Positions 31,601-36,812 of a stretch of DNA of 36,812 bases are shown one piece after another; positions within the stretch are counted from its first letter, which is position 1, and each line of letters opens with the position of its first letter. Location: positions 1-36,812 of the IMG/VR virus record IMGVR_UViG_3300031841_002299; one strand, given 5' to 3'. Made by a program: the position numbers and the translations under genes. A model generated the notes under the pieces. It ran no database searches. It had not been told where the DNA came from and saw nothing but the letters and a program-made list of their open reading frames with translations. The DNA is from a virus.

Positions 31601-32455
31601 TTAAGCCTCCTGATTTACGCGGATGATGATTGAACCAGCTTTGTTGCGCTTGAGCACAAGCTGATCGGAATAGAGTTCGTTTTCGTCGTCAGCCATAAGA
31701 CCCTTGAGATCGCTTTTAATCTCGTCATGTCGCTTGGCTTGCTTTTTTGTTTCTATGAACTCTGGGACGAGGGACATTGCGAAGTTGTTGGACGCAATAG
31801 ACCGACGTTTGAAACCGTTGATTTTAACTTTGTCGGTGAGGGTTTGAGCCACATCGGCAGTTAGATCAGCGGTGTTGTGATCGAACACAGGCGGTGGGCC
31901 AATGTCGTCACGCACATACGCCCAAAAGCGAATGGCATTTGCTTTGTAATGCTCAATAAATTCGTCGTCACGCGAAACCCAAACACGCTCGGGTTCTTCT
32001 GTGCCGCAGATAACTGAGAACAACAAATTTTCGGAATGGTTACACATCATAAGATGCTGCAACTGGGGCATATAAAACGACGCAGCTTGTACGGCGTTTT
32101 TGTAACGGCCTGTGTGCTTAACCTCTACAGGAATAGGGATAAGATTGTCAGCCGCAGCCTCGGTGATTAGCGCGTCGTAGTGACAGCCAAAAGGCGTGTC
32201 GCCAATCGTAAGCGTTGTTGTGTGCTGTTGATCCAAAGCCTGAGGAATGCGGCAGTAGTATGGATGCTCTGCAAACAAGCGCTTGAGGGTCCAGTCAATG
32301 TGGAACTCCTCGGTGTGAACGCCAAGCTGAACTTTGAAATTGTCAGACAAGTCAGTACGTTCGACGCGATTGGTTTTGATTGACCAAAGGTCAAACCAGT
32401 TGCCGTACATGATGTCGCGCGCGTCTGATGATCCGATATACTTAGAGCGATCCAT
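31601..32455 (-). CDS. YqaJ-type viral recombinase exonuclease
   Basis: A 284-residue PD-(D/E)xK exonuclease. It opens with IGSSDARDIMYG, as YqaJ nucleases do. The catalytic centre is seen in FGCHYDALI (Asp near residue 94) and IPVEVKHTG (Glu and Lys near residues 110-112). A Gln-rich helix (YMPQLQHLMMC) follows. Such enzymes resect one strand of dsDNA for the annealing partner. The gene overlaps the helicase-loader-like gene upstream by 14 bases. Confidence 0.87.
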   Translation of the reverse strand: MDRSKYIGSSDARDIMYGNWFDLWSIKTNRVERTDLSDNFKVQLGVHTEEFHIDWTLKRLFAEHPYYCRIPQALDQQHTTTLTIGDTPFGCHYDALITEAAADNLIPIPVEVKHTGRYKNAVQAASFYMPQLQHLMMCNHSENLLFSVICGTEEPERVWVSRDDEFIEHYKANAIRFWAYVRDDIGPPPVFDHNTADLTADVAQTLTDKVKINGFKRRSIASNNFAMSLVPEFIETKKQAKRHDEIKSDLKGLMADDENELYSDQLVLKRNKAGSIIIRVNQEA

Positions 32456-32939
32456 TTAGCTTCTCCCGTTGCTTAATGAGGTTACGAGTGAGAGTGTGCA
32501 GCGCTGCGATTGGCCCTGCATAATCACGAAGTGCTTTGCTGAAATCAGCCATTGAGGGCCAAAACTCGGCAGTGTGTAGGAAGGTGTCGATCACCGCTAG
32601 GCACACGTCAGTTGGATATGAGCGCATGGTGTCGATGTATGTGGCGACAGCTAAGTCACGGTCACTGTCAGCCATTTTTGCGTGCTTGGAACAAACCCAA
32701 AGCTGAAACAAGGACTTGCGTACTGATACCTCGTCAAAGTCAACGGACTCTACATTACGAAGTACAGAACAAAGCACGTCAGAACCAGTGCTGTTAGGGA
32801 CGTAATAGATAACATCGTCGATTGCTCCAAAGTACAAACAGTCTTTTTTCTCGCAAAATTCCTTCATACCCACCCAGTCAAATCGCGGTGCGGGAAATGC
32901 TTTGAGGGAAGAAAGAGCTTGCTGCACTTGCTTCTTCAT
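32442..32939 (-). CDS. Helicase-loader-like protein (165 aa)
   Basis: The ATG at 32939 was chosen: the frame is open further upstream, but there it lies inside the initiator gene in another frame. No clear ribosome site is seen, and coupling to the upstream gene is likely. The C-terminal part, TYIDTMRSYPTDVCLAVIDT then AEFWPSMADFSKALRD, resembles proteins that load or inhibit replicative helicases (phage G40P loader-like). Together with the upstream winged-helix protein it would recruit host DnaB, since the phage has no helicase or polymerase of its own. Confidence 0.6.
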   Translation of the reverse strand: MKKQVQQALSSLKAFPAPRFDWVGMKEFCEKKDCLYFGAIDDVIYYVPNSTGSDVLCSVLRNVESVDFDEVSVRKSLFQLWVCSKHAKMADSDRDLAVATYIDTMRSYPTDVCLAVIDTFLHTAEFWPSMADFSKALRDYAGPIAALHTLTRNLIKQREKLNGSL

Positions 32940-33429
32940 GCGCTTTTTTGCCAGAGATTTTAACGGTGCCTTCTGCTCGCTGAGAAAGGATGGCGCTAAT
33001 GTTTCTGATGAACGCGAAATCAAATCGCTCGGGCTGGATCCGAATGTCATTGCTTTGGACGAAGTTGATGAAGTCATTGACGGCCTCCTGAATGTCAAAG
33101 TGGTGTCGGGGGAAACTCTCTTGAATGGCCTCAATCGCAAACGGAGAAGGCCAGTAATCAGAGGGTATGAGATCGTACTGATGTGCGGCTTGGAAGTTAA
33201 AGACGTAACCAAGGTCGCCGTTGCTGATGTAACCCTTGTTAATAAGGGACTTAATCAAGCGACGGGTTTGGTCCGCAGCCAAACCTGTGTAGTAGGCAAT
33301 GCGCTCGATGCTTGGATTGCATTGGCCTGTGACTGAGTTCTCAAAACTTGCAAGCTGAAACAAGACAAGTTTCTCGTTGGGCAAAAGCCCATTTGTTTCG
33401 GCAATGAGCCGAAAGCTGTTAAACGCCAT
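32878..33429 (-). CDS. Winged-helix replication-initiator-like protein (183 aa)
   Basis: Residues 1-80 (LPNEKLVLFQLASFENSV, SIERIAYYTGLAADQTRRLIKSLINKGYI) form a winged-helix domain as in lambda O-type and similar initiators. A C-terminal helical region follows, with a basic end. It overlaps the next gene by 62 bases in a different frame. Such proteins bind the phage origin, often inside or near their own gene, and pass it to a helicase loader. No iteron array was recognised by eye in this gene. The initiator role is inferred. Confidence 0.65.
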   Translation of the reverse strand: MAFNSFRLIAETNGLLPNEKLVLFQLASFENSVTGQCNPSIERIAYYTGLAADQTRRLIKSLINKGYISNGDLGYVFNFQAAHQYDLIPSDYWPSPFAIEAIQESFPRHHFDIQEAVNDFINFVQSNDIRIQPERFDFAFIRNISAILSQRAEGTVKISGKKAHEEASAASSFFPQSISRTAI

Positions 33430-33757
33430 TGAACATCCCCAGTTCTATTTCCGTCACTTTGATTGTTTGACGGTTTTTGTTAGTTTTGAGTTTGCGCCAA
33501 CCGTGGACTTCGATGCGAAAGCCTGACTTAAGGGCTAGTTCTGCAAGAGGTTCGTTCAGGATTTTTTTGATGCGCGCAGACCAACCAGTGGAGGTTACTT
33601 GCACAAGAAGGGGTGAGTGTCCCTCTTGGATGCAAAGCAAGTCAGCAAATCCAAATAGATCCTGTCGTACTCTTGTGTGTGGGTTCCATCGTTCAACAAT
33701 GGCGCAGTGATAGCCTTGCTCTCGCAAGACCTTGAGTGATCGCTGTGTGGGTGTCAT
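33419..33757 (-). CDS. PD-(D/E)xK nuclease or Holliday-resolvase-like protein (112 aa)
   Basis: The motif order resembles phage resolvase-like nucleases: VERWN near residue 20 and RQDLFGFADLLCIQEG near residue 31, with Asp residues in place of the catalytic acids. A strand LLVQVTSTGWS follows, with Gln-x-Thr where many relatives have Glu-x-Lys. A basic C-terminus suits DNA binding. It may resolve branched DNA before packaging or during recombination. The altered third motif leaves activity uncertain. It overlaps the coiled-coil gene upstream by four bases. Confidence 0.65.
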   Translation of the reverse strand: MTPTQRSLKVLREQGYHCAIVERWNPHTRVRQDLFGFADLLCIQEGHSPLLVQVTSTGWSARIKKILNEPLAELALKSGFRIEVHGWRKLKTNKNRQTIKVTEIELGMFNGV

Positions 33758-33993
33758 TTTCCAATCTTGGCGATCTTAATGCGCAGCGACGTGTTTTGTT
33801 CCGTGAGTGTGGCGACACGTTCTTGCAAGGCTAGAAGTTCTGCTTTTAGATCGATCATCTGGCCTTTTAGTTCAGCTACCTTTTCATACGTCGGACGCTC
33901 AATAACGTCGTCAGTATCAGGTAGAGTGATTGGCACCTTGGATGGCTTCAAAGCGTTAGCGATTGAAAACGGTTTTTTGGTGCTTACACGCAT
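33754..33993 (-). CDS. Small coiled-coil protein (79 aa)
   Basis: A basic N-terminus is followed by a leucine-heptad coiled coil (EKVAELKGQMIDLKAELLAL and onwards). GGGAGGA lies before the ATG. It is the first gene of the leftward replication block and directly follows the attP and operator region, so it is a natural candidate for an early regulator or oligomeric partner. No family is recognised. Confidence 0.65.
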   Translation of the reverse strand: MRVSTKKPFSIANALKPSKVPITLPDTDDVIERPTYEKVAELKGQMIDLKAELLALQERVATLTEQNTSLRIKIAKIGK

Positions 33994-34027
33994 AGTATTT
34001 GGTCCTCCCAGTTTACAGCCCGAAACT

Positions 34028-34048
34028 ATCGCTTTGATTTAAAACGAT
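34028..34048. promoter_or_regulatory. Operator-like palindrome before the leftward replication block
   Basis: ATCGCTTT (34028-34035) and AAAACGAT (34041-34048) form an inverted repeat with seven of eight positions matching around GATTT. It lies 35 bases before the first gene of the leftward block, among TA-rich promoter-like sequence. It may bind a repressor or an excisionase. Confidence 0.35.
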
Positions 34049-34098
34049 ATGTTTTTAGCTTAGTTTACAAAAAAACCCTTTGTAAACAATAAACTGGA

Positions 34099-34148
34099 AC
34101 GGTCTCCAAAACCGTAGGTCGCGGGTTCGAACCCTGCTGCCCCTGCCA
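34099..34148 (+). other. attP: Phage attachment site attP (3' half of tRNA-Trp)
   Basis: The sequence is the 3' part of a tRNA. An anticodon arm ACGGT-CTCCAAA-ACCGT has anticodon CCA (34106-34108 within the loop). A T-arm with loop TTCGAAC is followed by the acceptor strand TGCCCCT, discriminator G and CCA. The 5' half is absent, so this is not a working tRNA gene. Tyrosine integrases often use such segments so that integration restores the host tRNA. The neighbouring integrase gene and arm-like repeats support this. The expected target is the 3' end of the host tRNA-Trp gene; the exact core borders need the host sequence. Confidence 0.88.
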
Positions 34149-34444
34149 AATCCAAGCCATTGATTACATTAGGTTTTATGGACATAAGCGAGTGTACGCT
34201 TATGAATAAAAAAAATCCAGTTTACAGTGAGTTTACAGTCGGACTTGGGAAAGAGGAAAACCAAGCCCGACTGCGCTCTATAAGATTCGAATAGGAAATG
34301 AAGGAAAGCACATCGAACCTCATATTTATAGCAGAGGGGTTTTACAGCACACACACCCGTCGGTGCCCCTCTTGTGTTCTAAGCGGTAGAGGAGACCGCT
34401 GCTGTTCTTTTTTTTAAGTTACGCTTTACGCAAACGTAAGCAAA
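34149..34444. other. Non-coding spacer between attP and integrase, with hairpins
   Basis: No gene with support was found in these 296 bases. Visible structures are CATAAGCG/CGCTTATG (34183-34190 and 34197-34204) and a 13-position inverted repeat CAGTCGGACTTGG/CCAAGCCCGACTG (34236-34248 and 34261-34273, one mismatch). AGAGGGG/CCCCTCT at 34333-34339 and 34366-34372 is a third. The large inverted repeat overlaps the last GTTTACAG box and would have a G.T pair on the minus strand. Confidence 0.45.
34382..34415 (+). terminator. Weak plus-strand terminator-like hairpin
   Basis: AGCGGT (34382-34387) pairs with ACCGCT (34395-34400), and a long T run (34408-34415) follows after GCTGTTC. The seven-base gap between stem and T run weakens it. 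In the prophage it could stop transcription arriving from the host tRNA. Confidence 0.4.
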
Positions 34445-34490
34445 CCCCCTAGTCAACTAGACTAGCGAAGCGGCTAGTTTACTTGGGGGG
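34445..34490 (-). terminator. Probable terminator of the integrase gene
   Basis: Read on the minus strand just after the integrase stop, CCCCCC and AAGT-side bases pair with ACT and GGGGG, with an inner CTAGC/GCTAG hairpin closed by CGCTTC. TTT follows. The hairpin is long but has internal mismatches and a short T run. It may work in both directions. Confidence 0.5.
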
Positions 34491-34495
34491 ATGCT

Positions 34496-35554
34496 TTAGT
34501 TAGCGGATTTTAGCTTTATTAATACATCGCTGTTTGTATCAGGATGCATAGATGCATAGGTTTCGATCATATTTGCAGCGTTTTGCACTGACCAACCCAT
34601 GAAGGTCGCTATTTCTCTCAATGAAAGATTAGCTTTAAATAGCTTGGTGGCTGCTGTGCCTCTGGCATCATACAGTCTTAGCTCTTTTCTTATACCTGCT
34701 ATGTCTCTGTATTTGGAAACAACAGATCCAAGTGAGTTTTCAGACTTAAATGGAACACCATTAGCGCCTACTAACACTTGGAATTGATCTTTTGGCAGTG
34801 ATTTAAGGATCAGATGTAGCGCTTCTGTTACTGGAATGCTTACAACTCTGCCTCTTTTTGCCGTTCTCATCACAATTCTGTAGCCAAAATCGGTTTTTTG
34901 CAGGTGACTTCTGTTTAAATTGCGTAAATCCCCAGGTCTTAGACCTGTTTCTATCGCAACTTTTAGAATATTTTGAACATACGGGGGTGCTACGGCGCAA
35001 AGTTGGTCAACTTCTGCCTCAGTCCAGTATATTTCTGCACGTTTTGACTTATACAGCTTCTTAATCTGCATCAAATTGTGTTTTGTAAGCAGCCCACGAT
35101 CAACTGCCCAACTAACAATGGTAGTTAAGTGTGTTAATCGCATGTCTGCGACACGCGCCGAGTTTTGTGCCAACTCGTCACGCCACTTATAAGCCAGTTG
35201 GCGTATTCGTGGGTCGTCAAATGCTTTTATAGGTGCGGTGCCAAAGCGAGCATCAATCCCGTTGGGGTGTGCTACGCTTGTTCTCATATCTTTCTGTGTT
35301 CGTATTGCTAAGTTAGTAAATTCTGGTGATTTTAGATAAGCTAGAATTATTTGGCGAAAGTATCCTTGGGCTGGTGTAAGATCTGCTATGACCTTGTTGT
35401 ATGCTGCCCAATATTCGGGTCCATTTGCAGTGAAACCGTCAGAAGTGGAATAAAATCGTGGACCTCCTCGCCACGCATAGTGATATTCCGCTGTTTTGCC
35501 CGACTTCAGCTTTTTTTTGACCCGATGGATGTGCTTAACATCAATCTGTGTCAT
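34496..35554 (-). CDS. int: Tyrosine-family site-specific integrase
   Basis: A 352-residue integrase with an N-terminal SAM-like core-binding domain and a C-terminal catalytic domain. Visible catalytic residues are Arg in ETGLRPGDLRNLNRSHL (near residue 208), Arg in LYDARGTAATKLF (near 297) and the nucleophile Tyr in MIETYASMHP (near 335). The usual His of the His-x-x-Arg box is Tyr here (YDAR). The enzyme should insert the phage at the host tRNA-Trp gene using the adjacent attP and excise it. It overlaps the small gene upstream by 14 bases. Confidence 0.92.
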   Translation of the reverse strand: MTQIDVKHIHRVKKKLKSGKTAEYHYAWRGGPRFYSTSDGFTANGPEYWAAYNKVIADLTPAQGYFRQIILAYLKSPEFTNLAIRTQKDMRTSVAHPNGIDARFGTAPIKAFDDPRIRQLAYKWRDELAQNSARVADMRLTHLTTIVSWAVDRGLLTKHNLMQIKKLYKSKRAEIYWTEAEVDQLCAVAPPYVQNILKVAIETGLRPGDLRNLNRSHLQKTDFGYRIVMRTAKRGRVVSIPVTEALHLILKSLPKDQFQVLVGANGVPFKSENSLGSVVSKYRDIAGIRKELRLYDARGTAATKLFKANLSLREIATFMGWSVQNAANMIETYASMHPDTNSDVLIKLKSAN

Positions 35555-35723
35555 TTTGTGTAAACCAATCCTCTACTTCGTTTTGAGTAGCCTCTGGTTT
35601 TATAGCATCTTCCAGAGGTCTCAAGGTAATACTTTCCTTACCAGTTTTTATTGTTATTTCGTACTGCCCTATCGAGTCAAGTTTTTGCAATAACTCGATG
35701 ACGCTCGCTAAACGTCTGCTCAA
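35541..35723 (-). CDS. Small protein upstream of integrase, possible recombination accessory (60 aa)
   Basis: The start is TTG at 35723, about six bases after AGGTAGG. The gene overlaps the integrase start by 14 bases, so the two are coupled. The product is helical at the start (MSRRLASVIELLQKLDSI), followed by a beta-like ITIKTGKESITLRPL and an acidic tail. Its position and size would fit a recombination directionality factor, but no excisionase family is recognised. Confidence 0.5.
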   Translation of the reverse strand: MSRRLASVIELLQKLDSIGQYEITIKTGKESITLRPLEDAIKPEATQNEVEDWFTQNDTD

Positions 35724-35743
35724 TGTAACCTACCTGTGATTTT

Positions 35744-36031
35744 TTATTTATGTGGGTGAGTAGTATTTGAGTTCATGTAAACTTTTGAGTTTAAGACTTC
35801 AACAGCACACTCATGTTTGTGAAAGTGTTGCCCGTTGATAATCACCCACTTATCATCGTCGTCGAAGATCCAATCACAATATTCACAGCGCAGATAAAGG
35901 TAGGTTTGACCCATGCAGGTATGGCAAATTCCTTTATAGGTGTCGGGGTAGGCATCGGGGCCGCAGCCCCGAATAAACCTCACGTCACATTCACCAGAAC
36001 CGTCACAATCAGGACAAATTATCGTCTGCAT
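35744..36031 (-). CDS. Zinc-finger protein with DnaJ-type motif (95 aa)
   Basis: The ATG at 36031 follows GGAG by about eight bases; an earlier in-frame ATG has no such site. The start reads ICPDCDGSGECDV, a CxxCxGxG repeat like the DnaJ zinc-binding domain. A second CHTCMG and then CEYCDW complete two zinc sites, and His/Cys near the end could add another. It is probably a nucleic-acid or protein-binding adaptor; the role is unknown. It overlaps the winged-helix gene upstream by 23 bases. Confidence 0.7.
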   Translation of the reverse strand: MQTIICPDCDGSGECDVRFIRGCGPDAYPDTYKGICHTCMGQTYLYLRCEYCDWIFDDDDKWVIINGQHFHKHECAVEVLNSKVYMNSNTTHPHK

Positions 36032-36308
36032 TGGCAAGTCTCCACACAATAATTGGACGATTGAACAAACCGTCGGTTCGAACTCCCGAATCAACAATCT
36101 TGCCATCACGGGCCAGTTCAGACACGCGCGGCTGCACACTGCGATAGTCACGCCCGATCATTTCGCAGATGTCCTCAGTGGACAGATGATCGAACGTCTT
36201 GAAGCAGTCGAGAACTTGGCCCCGAAGGGACCAAGGGCGCACTTTTATTGCAGCGTCGAGTGATGTGTCACGGCGTTGATAGCCGACGGTGTTATCAGAG
36301 TAGGGCAT
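36009..36308 (-). CDS. Winged-helix DNA-binding protein (99 aa)
   Basis: The ATG at 36308 follows AAGGAGAT. Residues about 35-95 form a winged helix: VLDCFKTFDHLSTEDICEMI, then DYRSVQPRVSELARDGKIVD with the recognition helix, and a wing ending NRPIIVWRL. It overlaps the antirestriction gene upstream by 64 bases in another frame. Its place in the integrase-bearing block makes it a candidate regulator of lysogeny or early genes. The target is unknown. Confidence 0.75.
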   Translation of the reverse strand: MPYSDNTVGYQRRDTSLDAAIKVRPWSLRGQVLDCFKTFDHLSTEDICEMIGRDYRSVQPRVSELARDGKIVDSGVRTDGLFNRPIIVWRLANADDNLS

Positions 36309-36812
36309 GTCATATCTCCTTGAAGATCATCGAGGTAAGTAACGGCAGCTTTGGACGCAGCCGATGCGCGGAACAGTTCGTAAGGACTGTCGTTGAGAAG
36401 TGAGATCCAACCTTTGATGTATGAGGCGTGATCAGGACGTACTTTGGTTGTTAAGCCAAAACGCTTGCACAGCATGGCGGCACCAATCTCTGCGATCAGT
36501 TCCTCCTTGGCGCGTACTTCACGTTTTTTATTGTATTCCTTGATACTGTCGCGGTTCAGGCGCTTTACCGAACCTGTCCAATGGACAAGTTCATGTAATA
36601 GAGTGCTGTAATAGCTGACGGTGGCATAATCTCCGTCGCCCAGAAACCGAGACTTACTGGGCATAAAAATTGCGTCGTCTACTGGCGCATAGAACGCGCC
36701 CGTTTGCGAACTTCGGATCTCAGCAGACGTGTTGCGTACATAAGTGTCAATTTGATCCTCAGATCCAGCACCAACAATCGTATTTTGATCAGCAAGTAAT
36801 GCAATCTGTTTG
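36245..36812 (-). CDS. ardC: ArdC-type antirestriction protein, C-terminal part (cut by contig edge)
   Basis: This is the C-terminal part of the protein that starts at 471. The metallopeptidase motif is complete: HELVHWTG supplies the HExxH zinc ligands, and the downstream EELIAEIGAAMLC supplies the third acidic ligand and gluzincin-like helix. Both are hallmarks of ArdC/DUF1738 proteins. The joined protein is about 315 residues, close to the family length. The 91 bases at 36722-36812 duplicate the window start. The role is to shield phage DNA from restriction on entry; this is inferred from the family. Confidence 0.87.
   Translation of the reverse strand, partial: KQIALLADQNTIVGAGSEDQIDTYVRNTSAEIRSSQTGAFYAPVDDAIFMPSKSRFLGDGDYATVSYYSTLLHELVHWTGSVKRLNRDSIKEYNKKREVRAKEELIAEIGAAMLCKRFGLTTKVRPDHASYIKGWISLLNDSPYELFRASAASKAAVTYLDDLQGDMTCPTLITPSAINAVTHHSTLQ
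36722..36812. repeat. Direct terminal repeat, right copy
   Basis: Identical to bases 1-91. One copy should be removed to obtain the circular genome of 36,721 bases, in which the antirestriction gene is intact. Confidence 0.95.

Larger units (their letters stand above)
34008..34239. repeat. GTTTACA boxes around attP, likely integrase arm sites
   Basis: The sequence AGTTTACA recurs on both sides of the tRNA-like core: 34010-34017 and 34062-34069 on the left, then 34219-34226 and 34230-34237 on the right. An inverted TGTAAAC lies at 34081-34087. The right pair is spaced 11 bases, one helical turn, and shares CAGTTTACAG with the leftmost box. Short direct repeats flanking an attP core are the classic arm-type binding sites of tyrosine integrases. 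Binding itself is not shown. Confidence 0.6.

Noticed and set aside
34093-34148. Complete tRNA-Trp gene
   Set aside because: Only the anticodon arm to the CCA end is present; the 5' acceptor strand and D arm are missing, so it is an attP segment.
34169-34354. 61-codon minus-strand frame next to the integrase
   Set aside because: It runs through inverted repeats and has no start signal.
34298-34417. 39-codon plus-strand frame with a CPSC and RCC segment
   Set aside because: It lacks a properly spaced ribosome site, overlaps terminator-like hairpins and ends in the T run.

Overview
The window is one complete temperate podovirus genome, opened inside a gene. Bases 1-91 recur exactly at 36722-36812, and the reading frame of an antirestriction protein runs off the left edge and resumes at the right edge. 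The natural molecule is therefore a circle (or circularised contig) of about 36,721 unique bases. The host is probably a marine alphaproteobacterium near the Roseobacter group. The hints are a GTA-type three-TM holin, a DUF6127-like membrane protein, an HTH-metallophosphatase, an ERF/YqaJ recombination set and an attP made from a tRNA-Trp 3' half. The host is inferred, not proven.

Layout. The plus strand from 2866 to about 29389 is the late region. It holds DNA packaging (small terminase 2866, large terminase 4518, portal 6422), scaffold and capsid (8317, 9587, with a terminator after the capsid gene) and a T7-type tail and ejection set. That set is tail tubes at 10504 and 11112, then three internal virion proteins at 13455, 14022 and 16381, the last with an N-terminal lysozyme-like domain. 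Two collagen-like fibres (21146, 22605), glycine-rich adhesin-like proteins (23866, 24634), a 2-oxoglutarate/Fe(II) hydroxylase (26251), a lysis cassette (26803-28079) and an HTH-metallophosphatase (28083) follow.

The minus strand holds two early blocks. Block one (33993 down to 29517) carries a coiled-coil protein, a nuclease-like protein, a replication-initiator-like winged-helix protein, a helicase-loader-like protein, a YqaJ-type exonuclease, an ERF annealing protein, an SSB-like protein and several small proteins. Block two runs from 2002 leftwards across the contig junction to the integrase at 34496. It includes an ArdC-type antirestriction protein, a winged-helix protein and a zinc-finger protein. 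Between the blocks lies attP (tRNA-Trp 3' half at 34099-34148) with repeated GTTTACA boxes on both sides. Although the virion genes are T7-like, no phage RNA polymerase or DNA polymerase is visible, so transcription and replication must use host enzymes.

The most unusual feature is the divergent control region at 2003-2865. Bases about 2041-2640 have no convincing gene, but they fold by eye into three nested multi-branch domains with many long perfect helices. Most of the G.U pairs fit a plus-strand RNA. I interpret this as a roughly 600-nt ornate phage non-coding RNA of the general GOLLD/ROOL kind, placed just ahead of the terminase genes. A second, three-hairpin plus-strand RNA candidate ending in a strong terminator lies at 1717-1809. 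A third structured stretch sits where the two gene blocks converge (29410-29511).
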